Shown: piece by piece, positions 1 through 8,373 of the stretch
How positions within the stretch are numbered: position 1 is the stretch's first letter
Layout: each line of letters opens with the position of its first letter
Assembly: GCF_946407605.1 (NCBI RefSeq)
Contig: NZ_CAMJOS010000001.1
Span: 186,001-250,000 of the forward strand
Source: an uncultured Prevotella sp.
GTDB lineage: Bacteria > Bacteroidota > Bacteroidia > Bacteroidales > Bacteroidaceae
Direction: 5' to 3'
Length of the DNA stretch: 64,000 nt
Program-made: the position numbers and the translations under genes
Notes under the pieces: model-generated
What the model was told of the DNA's origin: nothing
The model's input: only the letters and a program-made list of their open reading frames with translations
Databases searched by the model: none

Positions 1-882
1 GCTCTTATGGTGCGATGCTGAGAACGGACCGCAGAAGGCGGCGCAGGCCTCACCGTTGGCCATGAAGCTGTTGGCAAAAAACAGGCTGGCCTCAGCCGTG
101 AAGCCGTTGGTAATCTGACAGGCCTCGCCCACGAAGCAGTCCTGCATCTTCACCGAGTTATTGATAGAGCATCCGTCGCAGATAATCGAGTTCTCGCAGA
201 TGACGCCAGTGCCGATAAACACAGGTGCATCCTCACTGCTCAGTATGGTACATTCGTTCAGTCGGGCACAGCCGCTAATCTCGCAGTCACCTTTGATCAC
301 CGTATTGATGATGTCCTTGGTGTTGATAATCTTCACGCTGTTGCCAATGATGCCACGCTCTGGTGTCGATACGCGCACCTCGTCGTCAATCAGCTGGCGC
401 AAACGGTTCACCAGGGCCTTGTCGCGGTTGTGCTTCACCATGAAGGCAGCCAGCTGCGAGTTCAGCTCACGAAACAGCACAATGTTGCCGTCGCCCATCT
501 CGTTCAGCACGCTGATGGTAGAGCCGGCACCATAGCTGGCTCCCTCGCGTGTCTCCAGTGTCGAGATGTTCGAGATGTAGCAGTCGTCGCCAATGGTGTA
601 GTTGTTGATGAAGTTGCCCACCTTCTCAATCAGACAGTCGTTGCCCACGCTGACGTTACGCAGTGTGGCATCGTTAATACCTGAATGCTTGAAGAAGCCC
701 TTGGCCACCTCAATCTTCTTTTCGAATTTACCCAGGCGGATATCGCCATAGAATATCGCGCGATGGAAGTTATACGGACGAAACTCTTCGTCAACCATCA
801 CTCTGTCCCAGTCCTCGGCCCAACACACGTTGTTCTCAAGCACCTGGATCTCCTCCTGTGTCAAATGCCTGTAGTCTCTCAT
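1..882 (-). CDS. DUF4954 family protein (C-terminal part cut by window edge)
   Basis: The visible 294 residues start MRDYRHLTQEEIQVLE and continue with repeated short turns (for example NVSVGNDCLIEKVGNFINNYTIG) typical of a left-handed parallel beta-helix of the hexapeptide acyltransferase type. The N-terminus and the later GEACAAFCGPF stretch match the DUF4954 family, which I know only from Bacteroidetes and close relatives and whose members are roughly twice this length. No signal peptide is visible, so it is probably cytoplasmic. The fold suggests nucleotide-sugar or acyl transfer, but no reaction is established. The ATG at 880-882 follows a good promoter at 919-950. The gene is divergent from the GH127 gene. 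The missing C-terminus lies outside the window. Confidence 0.85.
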   Translation of the reverse strand, partial: MRDYRHLTQEEIQVLENNVCWAEDWDRVMVDEEFRPYNFHRAIFYGDIRLGKFEKKIEVAKGFFKHSGINDATLRNVSVGNDCLIEKVGNFINNYTIGDDCYISNISTLETREGASYGAGSTISVLNEMGDGNIVLFRELNSQLAAFMVKHNRDKALVNRLRQLIDDEVRVSTPERGIIGNSVKIINTKDIINTVIKGDCEISGCARLNECTILSSEDAPVFIGTGVICENSIICDGCSINNSVKMQDCFVGEACQITNGFTAEASLFFANSFMANGEACAAFCGPFSASHHKS

Positions 883-918
883 AAGGTTCTGTTTGTTTGT
901 GTATAAAAAAAAGCGCTG

Positions 919-950
919 CAAAGATACTAACAATAATCGAAAATTCCAAG
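919..950 (-). promoter_or_regulatory. Promoter of the DUF4954 gene
   Basis: On the minus strand there is a -7 box TATCTTTG (919-926) and a -33-like CTTG (947-950), 20 bp apart. This fits the Bacteroidetes TTTG/TAnnTTTG consensus. No comparable box is clear for the divergent GH127 gene in the AT-rich 950-1065 stretch. Confidence 0.7.
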
Positions 951-1065
951 TAAATACAAAAAAAAAAAAATCATAAAAATAATCATGGTTAGGAGATAAT
1001 AATCAGTTAGGAAAAACGTTATAAAAGAAACAAGCAACGCATAACTGAAAAAAACTACATCACCT

Positions 1066-4000
1066 ATGAAGTTGAAAACTACTCTCCTGGCCTTGCTGAC
1101 ACTGGCTGCAGTAACCGTTTCAAAGGCACAAAGTGAACTCTATCCCAAGCATTTCGACCTGGAGCAGGTGACACTGCTCGACGGTCCCATGAAGACCTCG
1201 ATGTACCTAAACATTGAGATGCTGATGAAGTACGACACAGACCGCCTGCTCACACCATTCGTACGTCAGGCAAGACTCTCGGCCACAAGCGATACCAGCA
1301 GTCCCTACTACCGCTGGGAGCAGAAGCACCCCAACTTCGGGAACTGGGGCGGCGATGCCGGCTTCGACCTCAGCGGACATGTGGGAGGCCACTATGTATC
1401 GGCCTTAGCGCTGGCCTATGCCGCCTGTCATGATGCAGATACGAAGACCCGTCTGAAAGAGCGTCTGGACTATATGCTCAACGTCATGAAAGACTGTCAG
1501 GATGCCTACGACGACAATACGGAAGGCCTCTATGGCTTCATTGGCGGCCAGCCCATCAACGAGTCGTGGAAGAAGCTCTATCGCGGCGACCTCTCCGCCA
1601 TCCGCGACAACTGGGGATGGGTGCCGTTCTATTGCCAGCATAAGATTCTGGCAGGCCTGCGCGACGCCTATGTCTATGGCAACAGCGAACAGGCCAAGGA
1701 GATGTTCCGCAAGCTGGCCGACTGGAGCATCAACGTGGTGAGCAAGGTTTCGGAAAGCGACTTCCAGGGATTCCTCGACTGCGAACACGGCGGCATGAAC
1801 GAGACGCTGCTCGATGCCTACCAGCTGTTTGGCGAGAGGAAATACCTGACAGGTGCCAAGAAATACACCCACAAGACGATGCTCAACGGCATGCAGACGC
1901 TCAACAAGACCTTCCTCGACGGCAAGCACGCCAACACCCAGGTGCCCAAGTATATCGGCATGGAGCGTATCTTCGAGCAGGATGCCACCGCCAACAGCTA
2001 CAAGAAGGCTGCCGAGAACTTCTGGCAGGATGTAGCCCAGAACCGCACCGTCTGCATTGGCGGCAACTCTGTCAACGAGCATTTCTTAGCTGCCGCCAAC
2101 GGCAACCGTTATATCGACCAGCTCGACGGCCCAGAGTCGTGCAACACCAACAATATGCTGAAACTGTCCGAGATGCTCGCCGACCGTACTGGCAATGCCA
2201 AGTATGTGGACTTCTACGAATATGCCATGTGGAACCATATCCTCTCCACACAAGACCCCACCACTGGCGGCTACGTCTATTTCACCACGCTGCGCCCCCA
2301 GGGCTACCGCATCTACTCTAAGGTCAATCAGGGCATGTGGTGCTGTGTGGGCACAGGTATGGAGAACCACTCTAAGTACGGACATTTCATCTATACCCAC
2401 GACAGCACGGCCACACTCTACGTCAACCTCTTCACACCCTCGAAGCTGGAGAGCGATGCCTTCATCGTCACCCAGGAGACCCTCTTCCCGGGCATCAACC
2501 CTGCAGTCTCTGCCAAGCCTTCGGCCTATGCTGCCACCTCTGACATCACCGTTGGCAAGGCTGGCACCTATAATATCGCCATACGTCATCCAGCATGGGC
2601 TGGCGAGCAATACTATATCACCGTCAACGACACAAAGGTCGAGCAGGAAGTGACCAAGGGACAGGCCAGCTATGTCACCATCCAACGCACATGGGAAGTT
2701 GGCGACCGCATCAAGGTCTATCTGCCTATGGAACTGAACTATACGGCATGTCCCAACTATACCGACTATATTGCCTTCACCTTCGGCCCCATCCTGCTGG
2801 GCGCGCAGACCACAGCCACCAGCACCGCCGAGGCCGAAGAAACGGGACTCATCTACGAGAAGCTGCAGAACGAATATGCCGGTGCAGGACGCATGGACCA
2901 CGCTCCCGGCTCGATGGCGACATCCAGGAACCTGCTCTCAGCACCACTGCTCATTGGTGACAGAGATGAGGTCTTGAGTCGCATCACGCCCGCCTTCACC
3001 GACCACCAGCTGCGCTTCACCATCGATGCCAGTCGCGAGGGTGTCGATACCTACAAATGGCACACACTCACGCTGGTTCCGTTCTATCAGATTCATCATG
3101 CCCGCTATATGTGCTATTGGTACCAGCAGACGCCAGAGAACTTTGCCAACAGCTCTATGGCACAGACCGAAGCAGCCAACGAGGCCATGAAAGCCAGAAC
3201 CCTCGACTTCGTGGCACCTGGCGAACAGCAGAGCGAGGCTGGTCATGATGTCAAGTCCAACAAATCGTCAACAGGTTCCTATAATGGTGAGAGCTATCGC
3301 GATGCCAGCTCTGGAGGCTACGTGCAGTACACCCTGTATAATAAGGAGGGCATCACCGACAGCCTGTCTGTCATGTGCCGTTTCACCACAGCCGACCAAG
3401 GCCGCAAGGCCTCACTGCTGGTCGATGGCAAGAAGATTGCCGACATCGTCATTCCCAGCAGCGTGAAAAACGACGACAACGGGTTCTTTAACATTGAGTA
3501 TGGCATCCCCGCCGAGCTGGCCACCGACAATGGTGTCGCTAAGGAGCAGTTCGTGGTGCGCCTCTCGGCAAATGCAGGCACCACCAATCCCGGCCTCTAC
3601 TACCTCAGGCTGATGAGGAGCTACAACCCCAATGCCAACACCTATCAGTTCAAGGCCACCGACTGGACCACTGGCGATGCCTCCCGCATCGCTGCCAGCG
3701 CCATCACCTACGACACCGTCAACAATATCCTCAAGGCCAAGTCAAAGGGTGCCAACAACATCTGCCTGACGCTGAAGTATCAGGATCACGACTACGACAT
3801 CGACAAGAGTCAGATATACATGGTGGTACGAGGCAAGGACCTGCAGACCTCCTCTACCAGTTCGTACCTGTGGTGGCTCAATGGTTCCAATCACGGCACG
3901 CAGGTAAGACCCTACTTGCAGAAGACCGTCGGTCAGGGCGACAGTCAGCAGCAGGTGATTGCGTGGAACATGAAGAGCAGCGGACTCTATGAGAACTTCA

Positions 4001-4254
4001 CAGGCGATAGGCCCAGCGTGTGCATAGGTCAAACCATCTTCGGACTCACGGCATCGTCGTCCGATGGCTCCTGCGAAATCTACGACATCAACTTCGTGAG
4101 CGATGTCAACGAATATATCACAGCCACAGGCATCAGCACCGCGATCTCAGACCCCAGTGCCCAGCCCGCCGTGCTCTACAACCTTCAGGGACAGCGCATC
4201 ACCGCCCCCGCAAAGGGTGTCTATATCTACAAAGGCAATAAGATTCTGAAATAG
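1066..4254 (+). CDS. Secreted GH127 family beta-L-arabinofuranosidase (DUF1680) with C-terminal accessory domains
   Basis: The 1062-residue protein opens with a signal peptide ending near Ser-Lys-Ala-Gln (residue 22). Residues about 25-640 match the GH127/DUF1680 fold. The metal/nucleophile set of the family is present: Glu357 and Cys359 in ESCNT, and Cys426-Cys427 in MWCCVG, equivalent to the Zn-Cys site of bifidobacterial HypBA1. The family removes beta-L-arabinofuranose from arabinans and glycoproteins. Residues about 650-860 look like a galactose-binding-type accessory domain, followed by another beta-rich domain. The end (VLYNLQGQRITAPAKGVYIY) is a short type IX secretion-like tail, which fits porU/porV in this window. 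The substrate is inferred. The stop lies 3 bp from the convergent hflX stop. Confidence 0.9.
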   Translation: MKLKTTLLALLTLAAVTVSKAQSELYPKHFDLEQVTLLDGPMKTSMYLNIEMLMKYDTDRLLTPFVRQARLSATSDTSSPYYRWEQKHPNFGNWGGDAGFDLSGHVGGHYVSALALAYAACHDADTKTRLKERLDYMLNVMKDCQDAYDDNTEGLYGFIGGQPINESWKKLYRGDLSAIRDNWGWVPFYCQHKILAGLRDAYVYGNSEQAKEMFRKLADWSINVVSKVSESDFQGFLDCEHGGMNETLLDAYQLFGERKYLTGAKKYTHKTMLNGMQTLNKTFLDGKHANTQVPKYIGMERIFEQDATANSYKKAAENFWQDVAQNRTVCIGGNSVNEHFLAAANGNRYIDQLDGPESCNTNNMLKLSEMLADRTGNAKYVDFYEYAMWNHILSTQDPTTGGYVYFTTLRPQGYRIYSKVNQGMWCCVGTGMENHSKYGHFIYTHDSTATLYVNLFTPSKLESDAFIVTQETLFPGINPAVSAKPSAYAATSDITVGKAGTYNIAIRHPAWAGEQYYITVNDTKVEQEVTKGQASYVTIQRTWEVGDRIKVYLPMELNYTACPNYTDYIAFTFGPILLGAQTTATSTAEAEETGLIYEKLQNEYAGAGRMDHAPGSMATSRNLLSAPLLIGDRDEVLSRITPAFTDHQLRFTIDASREGVDTYKWHTLTLVPFYQIHHARYMCYWYQQTPENFANSSMAQTEAANEAMKARTLDFVAPGEQQSEAGHDVKSNKSSTGSYNGESYRDASSGGYVQYTLYNKEGITDSLSVMCRFTTADQGRKASLLVDGKKIADIVIPSSVKNDDNGFFNIEYGIPAELATDNGVAKEQFVVRLSANAGTTNPGLYYLRLMRSYNPNANTYQFKATDWTTGDASRIAASAITYDTVNNILKAKSKGANNICLTLKYQDHDYDIDKSQIYMVVRGKDLQTSSTSSYLWWLNGSNHGTQVRPYLQKTVGQGDSQQQVIAWNMKSSGLYENFTGDRPSVCIGQTIFGLTASSSDGSCEIYDINFVSDVNEYITATGISTAISDPSAQPAVLYNLQGQRITAPAKGVYIYKGNKILK

Positions 4255-4257
4255 CGT

Positions 4258-5598
4258 CTATCCCTCGTCGCTCACCACCTCATACAGGAAGTCGTTATAG
4301 GGATATTTCTGCACATGGAGCTCGCGCACCTTATTATATAATGTGGTGCGCAGCTCGTCTATATTCTCCTTATTCTTAGCACTGATGAACAGGGGTGCGA
4401 CAGCATACCCTCCTCTTTCCTCTTTCCTCTCCCCACTTAATTTCGCCATCCACGTCTTCTTCAGGTCGTCCAACGAGATGTTTTCCTTTGTGGGCTCCGT
4501 CAGGTCGTCCTCGTCCTGCGGCGTCCAGCGGTAGGCATCAATCTTGTTGAACACAACCATCGAGGGTGTCTCTGAGCAGCCCAGTTCCGCCAGTGTCTGC
4601 TCCACCACACGTATCTGGTCCTCAAAGTCCGGGTGCGAGATATCCACCACATGCACCAGCAGGTCAGCCTCGCGCACCTCGTCGAGGGTGCTCTTGAAGC
4701 TCTCCACCAGGTCTGAGGGCAACTTACGGATGAATCCTACGGTGTCGGCCAGCAGGAAGGGCAGGTTCTCTATCGTCACCTTGCGCACCGTGGTGTCGAG
4801 CGTGGCGAAGAGCTTGTTCTCCGCAAACACGTCACTCTTCGACAGCAGGTTCATCATCGTCGATTTGCCCACGTTGGTATAGCCCACCAGCGCCACACGT
4901 ATCAGTCGGCCGCGGTTCTTCCTCTGCGTCGTCTTCTGCTTGTCAATCTCTTCCAGACGCTGTTTCAGCAGCGTGATGCGATGCAGGATGATTCGGCGGT
5001 CCATCTCCAGCTGTGTCTCACCAGGACCACGCAGACCTACCGAGCCCTTGCCGCCACCGCCGCCAGAGCCGCCGCCCTGTCGTTCCAGGTGCGTCCACAG
5101 GCGCTGCAGTCTGGGCAGCATATAGCGGTGCTGTGCCAGCTCCACCTGCGCCTTAGCCTCAGCCGTCTGTGCCCTCATGGCGAAGATATCCAAAATCAGA
5201 CTCGTACGGTCCAGTATCTTCACCTGCAGCTCCTTCTCTATATTACGTATCTGCTTGGCACTCAGCTCATCGTCGAATATCACCATACCCACGGGCTGTG
5301 GCATCTCCGCATCGCTGGCATAATCCTCGCGGTGCTCCATCGCCTCGTCGTAGGCATCCTCACACATCTTGATATAATGACGTATCTCCTCCAGCTTGCC
5401 GCTTCCCACGTAAGTCACACTGCTGGGGCCGTTCACCTTCTGTGTGAACCGCTTCACGGTACGAGCACCAGCCGTAGTGGCCAGAAACTCCAGTTCGTCC
5501 AGATATTCATTAGTCTTCGCCTCGTCCTGTTGGTTCGTAATCAGTCCCACCAGCACGGCAGTCTCGGCTTTCGCCTCCGATATCACAAATTCCTTCAT
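4258..5598 (-). CDS. hflX: GTPase HflX
   Basis: A 446-residue ribosome-associated GTPase that splits or rescues stalled ribosomes. It shows the HflX N-terminal domain (1-170), the glycine-rich linker with LRGPGETQLE (about 175-198), Walker A GYTNVGKS (239-246), the DTVGF G3 motif (285-289) and NKID (351-354). An acidic insertion sits at about 81-102. Residues 386-396 (KLSGERKEERG) are encoded by a purine-rich 7-bp repeat (4411-4438) that interrupts the usual sequence between NKID and the G5 ISAK motif. The ATG at 5596-5598 sits just downstream of the promoter at 5625-5656. The gene stands alone. Confidence 0.95.
   Translation of the reverse strand: MKEFVISEAKAETAVLVGLITNQQDEAKTNEYLDELEFLATTAGARTVKRFTQKVNGPSSVTYVGSGKLEEIRHYIKMCEDAYDEAMEHREDYASDAEMPQPVGMVIFDDELSAKQIRNIEKELQVKILDRTSLILDIFAMRAQTAEAKAQVELAQHRYMLPRLQRLWTHLERQGGGSGGGGGKGSVGLRGPGETQLEMDRRIILHRITLLKQRLEEIDKQKTTQRKNRGRLIRVALVGYTNVGKSTMMNLLSKSDVFAENKLFATLDTTVRKVTIENLPFLLADTVGFIRKLPSDLVESFKSTLDEVREADLLVHVVDISHPDFEDQIRVVEQTLAELGCSETPSMVVFNKIDAYRWTPQDEDDLTEPTKENISLDDLKKTWMAKLSGERKEERGGYAVAPLFISAKNKENIDELRTTLYNKVRELHVQKYPYNDFLYEVVSDEG
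4411..4438. repeat. Heptanucleotide repeat inside hflX
   Basis: Three to four copies of the 7-mer CCTCTTT and variants, read as GGAAAGA on the coding strand. They encode a Lys/Glu/Arg-rich insert. The repeat belongs to a family of 7-bp repeats seen elsewhere in the window. Confidence 0.75.
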
Positions 5599-5624
5599 TC
5601 AGTTCTTCTTTCGTTTTTCGGGCA

Positions 5625-5656
5625 CAAAAGTACAACTTTTTTCTGACTTATACAAG
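5625..5656 (-). promoter_or_regulatory. Promoter of hflX
   Basis: On the minus strand there is a -7 box TACTTTTG (5625-5632) and a -33-like CTTG (5653-5656), 20 bp apart. The hflX ATG lies 26 bp further on. Confidence 0.65.
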
Positions 5657-5666
5657 AAGACGCGAC

Positions 5667-6017
5667 CTATTTTGGTATTTCCAGTATAAACCTGCAGCCA
5701 TCATGATAGCTTTTGTCATAGACGAGGTCGCCACCCAGGCTTAGTGCATGACGTTTGCTCAGCGGCAGGCCGAGGCCGAGGCCTTCGGAGAGCAGGTCAA
5801 TCTTGGTAAACGGCTTGTAGATGAGCTCATCGGCATTCATCTCCATGCCCCGGATAGTCTTTGCAATTTTCTCCGACGCAATGTTCATCATGCCAACATA
5901 GCGCACATGATTCTCTGTCTTCACGGCTTGATAGAAAGCCCAGATGGCAACAGACGAGGTAAAGACAAACACTGCCAATACAGTTAAAAGCAGGTATAAT
6001 CTAAAATGCTTGGCCAT
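5667..6017 (-). pseudogene. Histidine-kinase remnant: membrane anchor fused to the end of a HATPase domain
   Basis: A 116-residue open frame. Residues 1-35 contain a membrane segment (YLLLTVLAVFVFTSSVAIWAF) like the start of Cache-type membrane sensors. The sequence then jumps, near residue 60-70, to the extreme C-terminus of a HATPase domain (F-box IYKPFTK, G2 box GLGLGLP, then LGGDLVYDKS and RFILEIPK). The sensor, the phospho-acceptor helix and the N- and G1-boxes are all missing. I infer an in-frame internal deletion of a sensor kinase. The ATG at 6015-6017 lies 21 bp after an intact promoter, so a short membrane peptide could still be made. Kinase activity is not possible. Confidence 0.7.
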
Positions 6018-6038
6018 AGTTAATAAAGATTTCTGCTG

Positions 6039-6070
6039 CAAAGATACGAATAAGTGAGCAAAACATCAAA
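6039..6070 (-). promoter_or_regulatory. Promoter of the kinase remnant
   Basis: On the minus strand there is a TATCTTTG (6039-6046) and a TTTG (6067-6070) with exactly 20 bp between them. It is homologous, in inverted orientation, to the PL11 promoter at 6436-6467, including the upstream elements. Confidence 0.75.
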
Positions 6071-6075
6071 AGAAT

Positions 6076-6431
6076 TTTGAGTTTTCTCGACTAAAAGTAT
6101 CTTCGACCGCAGGTCAGAGATACAAAATTTGCTCTATGTTTGCCCTATACTTGCTCATGGACTTCTCATGGACTTCTCATGGACCTCTCATGGACTTCTC
6201 ATGGACCTCTCATAGACCTCTCATAGACCTCTCATAGACCTCTCTATGCGAACTCTATCTCCAAGGGTATGAGAATCCTATGAGCATACACTGCTTAATC
6301 CACTATTAAATTACTGTCTTTTTACCTTTATTATATTGTCACACAGTTTTAGCCCAAAGATTTGTTCGTTTCGATAAGAATCTACCTCTGACCTTCGGTC
6401 GAAGGTAGGCTACACCTCAGAAAAACTCAAA
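6076..6431. promoter_or_regulatory. Divergent control region with inverted, duplicated upstream elements
   Basis: The outer arms TTTGAGTTTT (6076-6085) and its exact complement (6422-6431) lie 5 and 4 bp upstream of the two opposing -33 boxes. The inner arms (6101-6119 and 6386-6404, 18 of 19 bases matching) lie 30 and 31 bp upstream of those boxes. In each gene's sense the inner element reads CTCTGACCT[G/T]CGGTCGAAG and contains the palindrome GACC-N3-GGTC. Equal spacing on both sides suggests two copies of one regulator-binding promoter region. A small inverted-repeat mobile element is the alternative. The region between the arms contains the 11-bp tandem repeat and no gene. Confidence 0.65.
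6156..6243. repeat. Tandem repeat, 8 copies of an 11-bp unit
   Basis: The unit is CAT[G/A]GAC[T/C]TCT, eight uninterrupted copies. The first five carry CATGG and the last three CATAG. The 11-bp period is close to one helical turn. It lies midway between the two divergent promoters. Confidence 0.95.
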
Positions 6432-6435
6432 TATA

Positions 6436-6467
6436 TTTGGTTTTTCGCTCGGTTTGCACTACCTTTG
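6436..6467 (+). promoter_or_regulatory. Promoter of the PL11 operon
   Basis: TTTG (6436-6439), a 20-bp spacer and TACCTTTG (6460-6467). The start codon of the lyase is 20 bp further on. Confidence 0.8.
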
Positions 6468-6487
6468 CACCATAATTAAAACCAAAC

Positions 6488-8320
6488 ATGAAGAGATTAC
6501 TACCCATACTGACACTGGTGATGATGATGACCACAGGGACCATGCTGGCCGAGGAACGGCTGGACAGGGGCGTGGTGGCCGTGAGGCAGGCTGACGGCAA
6601 GGTGTTTGTATCGTGGCGCATGCTGAAAAGCGACACCAAGGATATGGCCTTCGACGTGTATCGTAACGGCACCAAGCTGAACAAAAAGCCGCTGACAGAA
6701 GGGGGCACGTGGTTTGTGGACGAAGAGCCGATGGGTGAGGCGGTGTATCAGGTTATCTCTAGAGGAAAGAGGAAAGAGGCGCTCGGCCGAAGGACGCTTG
6801 CTACCGTAGGGACGCAAGAAAGTGGAAAGAGGATAGACACTTTTACGCTGAAGGGGGATGCACCTGTGGGGTATTTGCCGATACGAGTGCAGAAGCCAGA
6901 CGAGATGCATACAGCCAATGACGCAAGCGTGGGCGATGTGGACGGCGACGGACAGTACGAAATCATACTGAAATGGGACCCCATTAACTCACACGACAAC
7001 AGTCACGATGGCATGACTGACCCCACACTGCTGGACTGCTACAGACTGAATGGCGACCTGCTGTGGCGCATAGACTTAGGACGAAACATACGCAGCGGGG
7101 CACACTACACACCATTCATTGTCTATGACCTGGACGGCGACGGACGGGCAGAGCTGATGGTGAAGACGGCTGACGGCATTCGCGACGCCGCAGGTACTGT
7201 GATCGGCGATTCTGTCGCCGATTATCGCAACGAGGCAGGTCGCATACTGGAAGGGCCGGAATATATTAGCGTGTTCAACGGACTGACAGGCAAAGTGATG
7301 GACACCAAGCCTTACATACCTGAACGCGGCGATGTGAAAGACTGGGGCGACAACCGCGGCAACCGCTCGGAGCGCTACCTGGCTGCCGTAGGGTACTTTG
7401 GAGGAAAGCAGGGGACGGTCTCGGCCGTGTTCTGTCGCGGATACTACACACGCAGCGTGCTGGCAGCATGGGACTGGGACGGCAAGGAGCTGAAGAACCG
7501 CTGGACCTTTGACACCAACAACCCCGAATGGGCCAGCTATGCCGGACAGGGCAACCACAACCTGAGGGTATGCGACGTGGATGGCGACGGCATGGACGAG
7601 ATAACATACGGCTCAATGGCGGTGGACCACGACGGACGAGGGCTCTATAACACGGGCATGGGTCACGGCGACGCCATCCACCTGATTGTTGACCCTGACG
7701 ACGGACAGCTCTATATATGGGACTGTCATGAGAACAAACGCGACGGCTCGGATCTGCGTCATGCCGATACGGGCGAGGTAGTGTTTCAGATAAAGAGCGA
7801 CACGGACGTAGGTCGTGCGATGGCTGCCGACATTGACCCGAGGAACCCGGGCGTAGAGATGTGGAGCAGCGACAGCCGAGGCGTAAGAAACATGAAGGGC
7901 GAGGTGCTGGAGAACATCAGTCGACGGGGCATGAGCACGAACTTCGGCATATGGTGGGACGGCGACCTGCTGCGCGAACTGCTAGACCGCAGTGCCGTGT
8001 CGAAATACGACTGGGAGAACAACCAGACAACAATCATACAGCAGTTGGATGGACAGTTTAACAACGGCACCAAGCAGAACCCCTGCCTCAGCGCCGACAT
8101 CTTAGGCGACTGGCGCGAGGAGGTGCTCATCCGCAATCGTGAGAGCACGGAACTCAGGCTCTACGTATCTACCATCCCCACCGAACATCGCATCGCCTGT
8201 CTGATGCAGGACAATGCCTACCGCCTCAGCGTGGCCACAGAGAACGTGGGGTATAACCAACCGCCGGAAACGGGTTTTTATTTAGGGGAAAGAGGAAAGT
8301 GGAAAGAGGAAAGAGAATAG
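6488..8320 (+). CDS. Secreted rhamnogalacturonan lyase, polysaccharide lyase family 11
   Basis: A 610-residue protein with a signal peptide ending near Ala21. It follows the PL11 pattern: an N-terminal beta-sandwich (to about 135), then an eight-bladed beta-propeller with repeated calcium loops such as DVDGDGQYE, DLDGDGRAE and DVDGDGMDE. The family cleaves the rhamnogalacturonan I backbone of pectin by beta-elimination. It heads a plus-strand operon with the DUF6057 gene 53 bp downstream. Heptanucleotide repeats encode RGKRKEA and ESGKRID inside the N-terminal part, and the last residues (GERGKWKEERE) are repeat-encoded up to the stop. The natural C-terminus may therefore have been altered. 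Extracellular or periplasmic action is inferred. Confidence 0.9.
   Translation: MKRLLPILTLVMMMTTGTMLAEERLDRGVVAVRQADGKVFVSWRMLKSDTKDMAFDVYRNGTKLNKKPLTEGGTWFVDEEPMGEAVYQVISRGKRKEALGRRTLATVGTQESGKRIDTFTLKGDAPVGYLPIRVQKPDEMHTANDASVGDVDGDGQYEIILKWDPINSHDNSHDGMTDPTLLDCYRLNGDLLWRIDLGRNIRSGAHYTPFIVYDLDGDGRAELMVKTADGIRDAAGTVIGDSVADYRNEAGRILEGPEYISVFNGLTGKVMDTKPYIPERGDVKDWGDNRGNRSERYLAAVGYFGGKQGTVSAVFCRGYYTRSVLAAWDWDGKELKNRWTFDTNNPEWASYAGQGNHNLRVCDVDGDGMDEITYGSMAVDHDGRGLYNTGMGHGDAIHLIVDPDDGQLYIWDCHENKRDGSDLRHADTGEVVFQIKSDTDVGRAMAADIDPRNPGVEMWSSDSRGVRNMKGEVLENISRRGMSTNFGIWWDGDLLRELLDRSAVSKYDWENNQTTIIQQLDGQFNNGTKQNPCLSADILGDWREEVLIRNRESTELRLYVSTIPTEHRIACLMQDNAYRLSVATENVGYNQPPETGFYLGERGKWKEERE
6756..6836. 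repeat. Heptanucleotide repeats inside the PL11 gene
   Basis: There are two short tracts of GGAAAGA-type 7-mers, at 6761-6779 and 6817-6836. Both lie between predicted strands of the N-terminal domain. Confidence 0.6.
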
Positions 8321-8370
8321 ATTAAATATTAAACATTAAATTTCAGAAAAGATTAAACATTAGAATATTA
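8284..8370. repeat. Heptanucleotide repeats at the PL11 stop and in the following spacer
   Basis: GGAAAGA/GGAAAGT 7-mers run through the PL11 stop codon (8284-8320). They are followed by ATTAAAC/ATTAAAT 7-mers (8321-8370) up to the DUF6057 start. Confidence 0.75.
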
Positions 8371-8373
8371 AAG

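Noticed and set aside
1405..2082. Protein-coding frame opposite the GH127 gene
   Set aside because: It is antisense to a gene with an intact catalytic site and shows no independent signals.
6076..6431. A 356-bp miniature inverted-repeat transposable element
   Set aside because: The arms are homologous, but homology continues outward through both promoters and the spacing to each -33 box is equal. No target-site duplication is visible. A duplicated control region explains it better.
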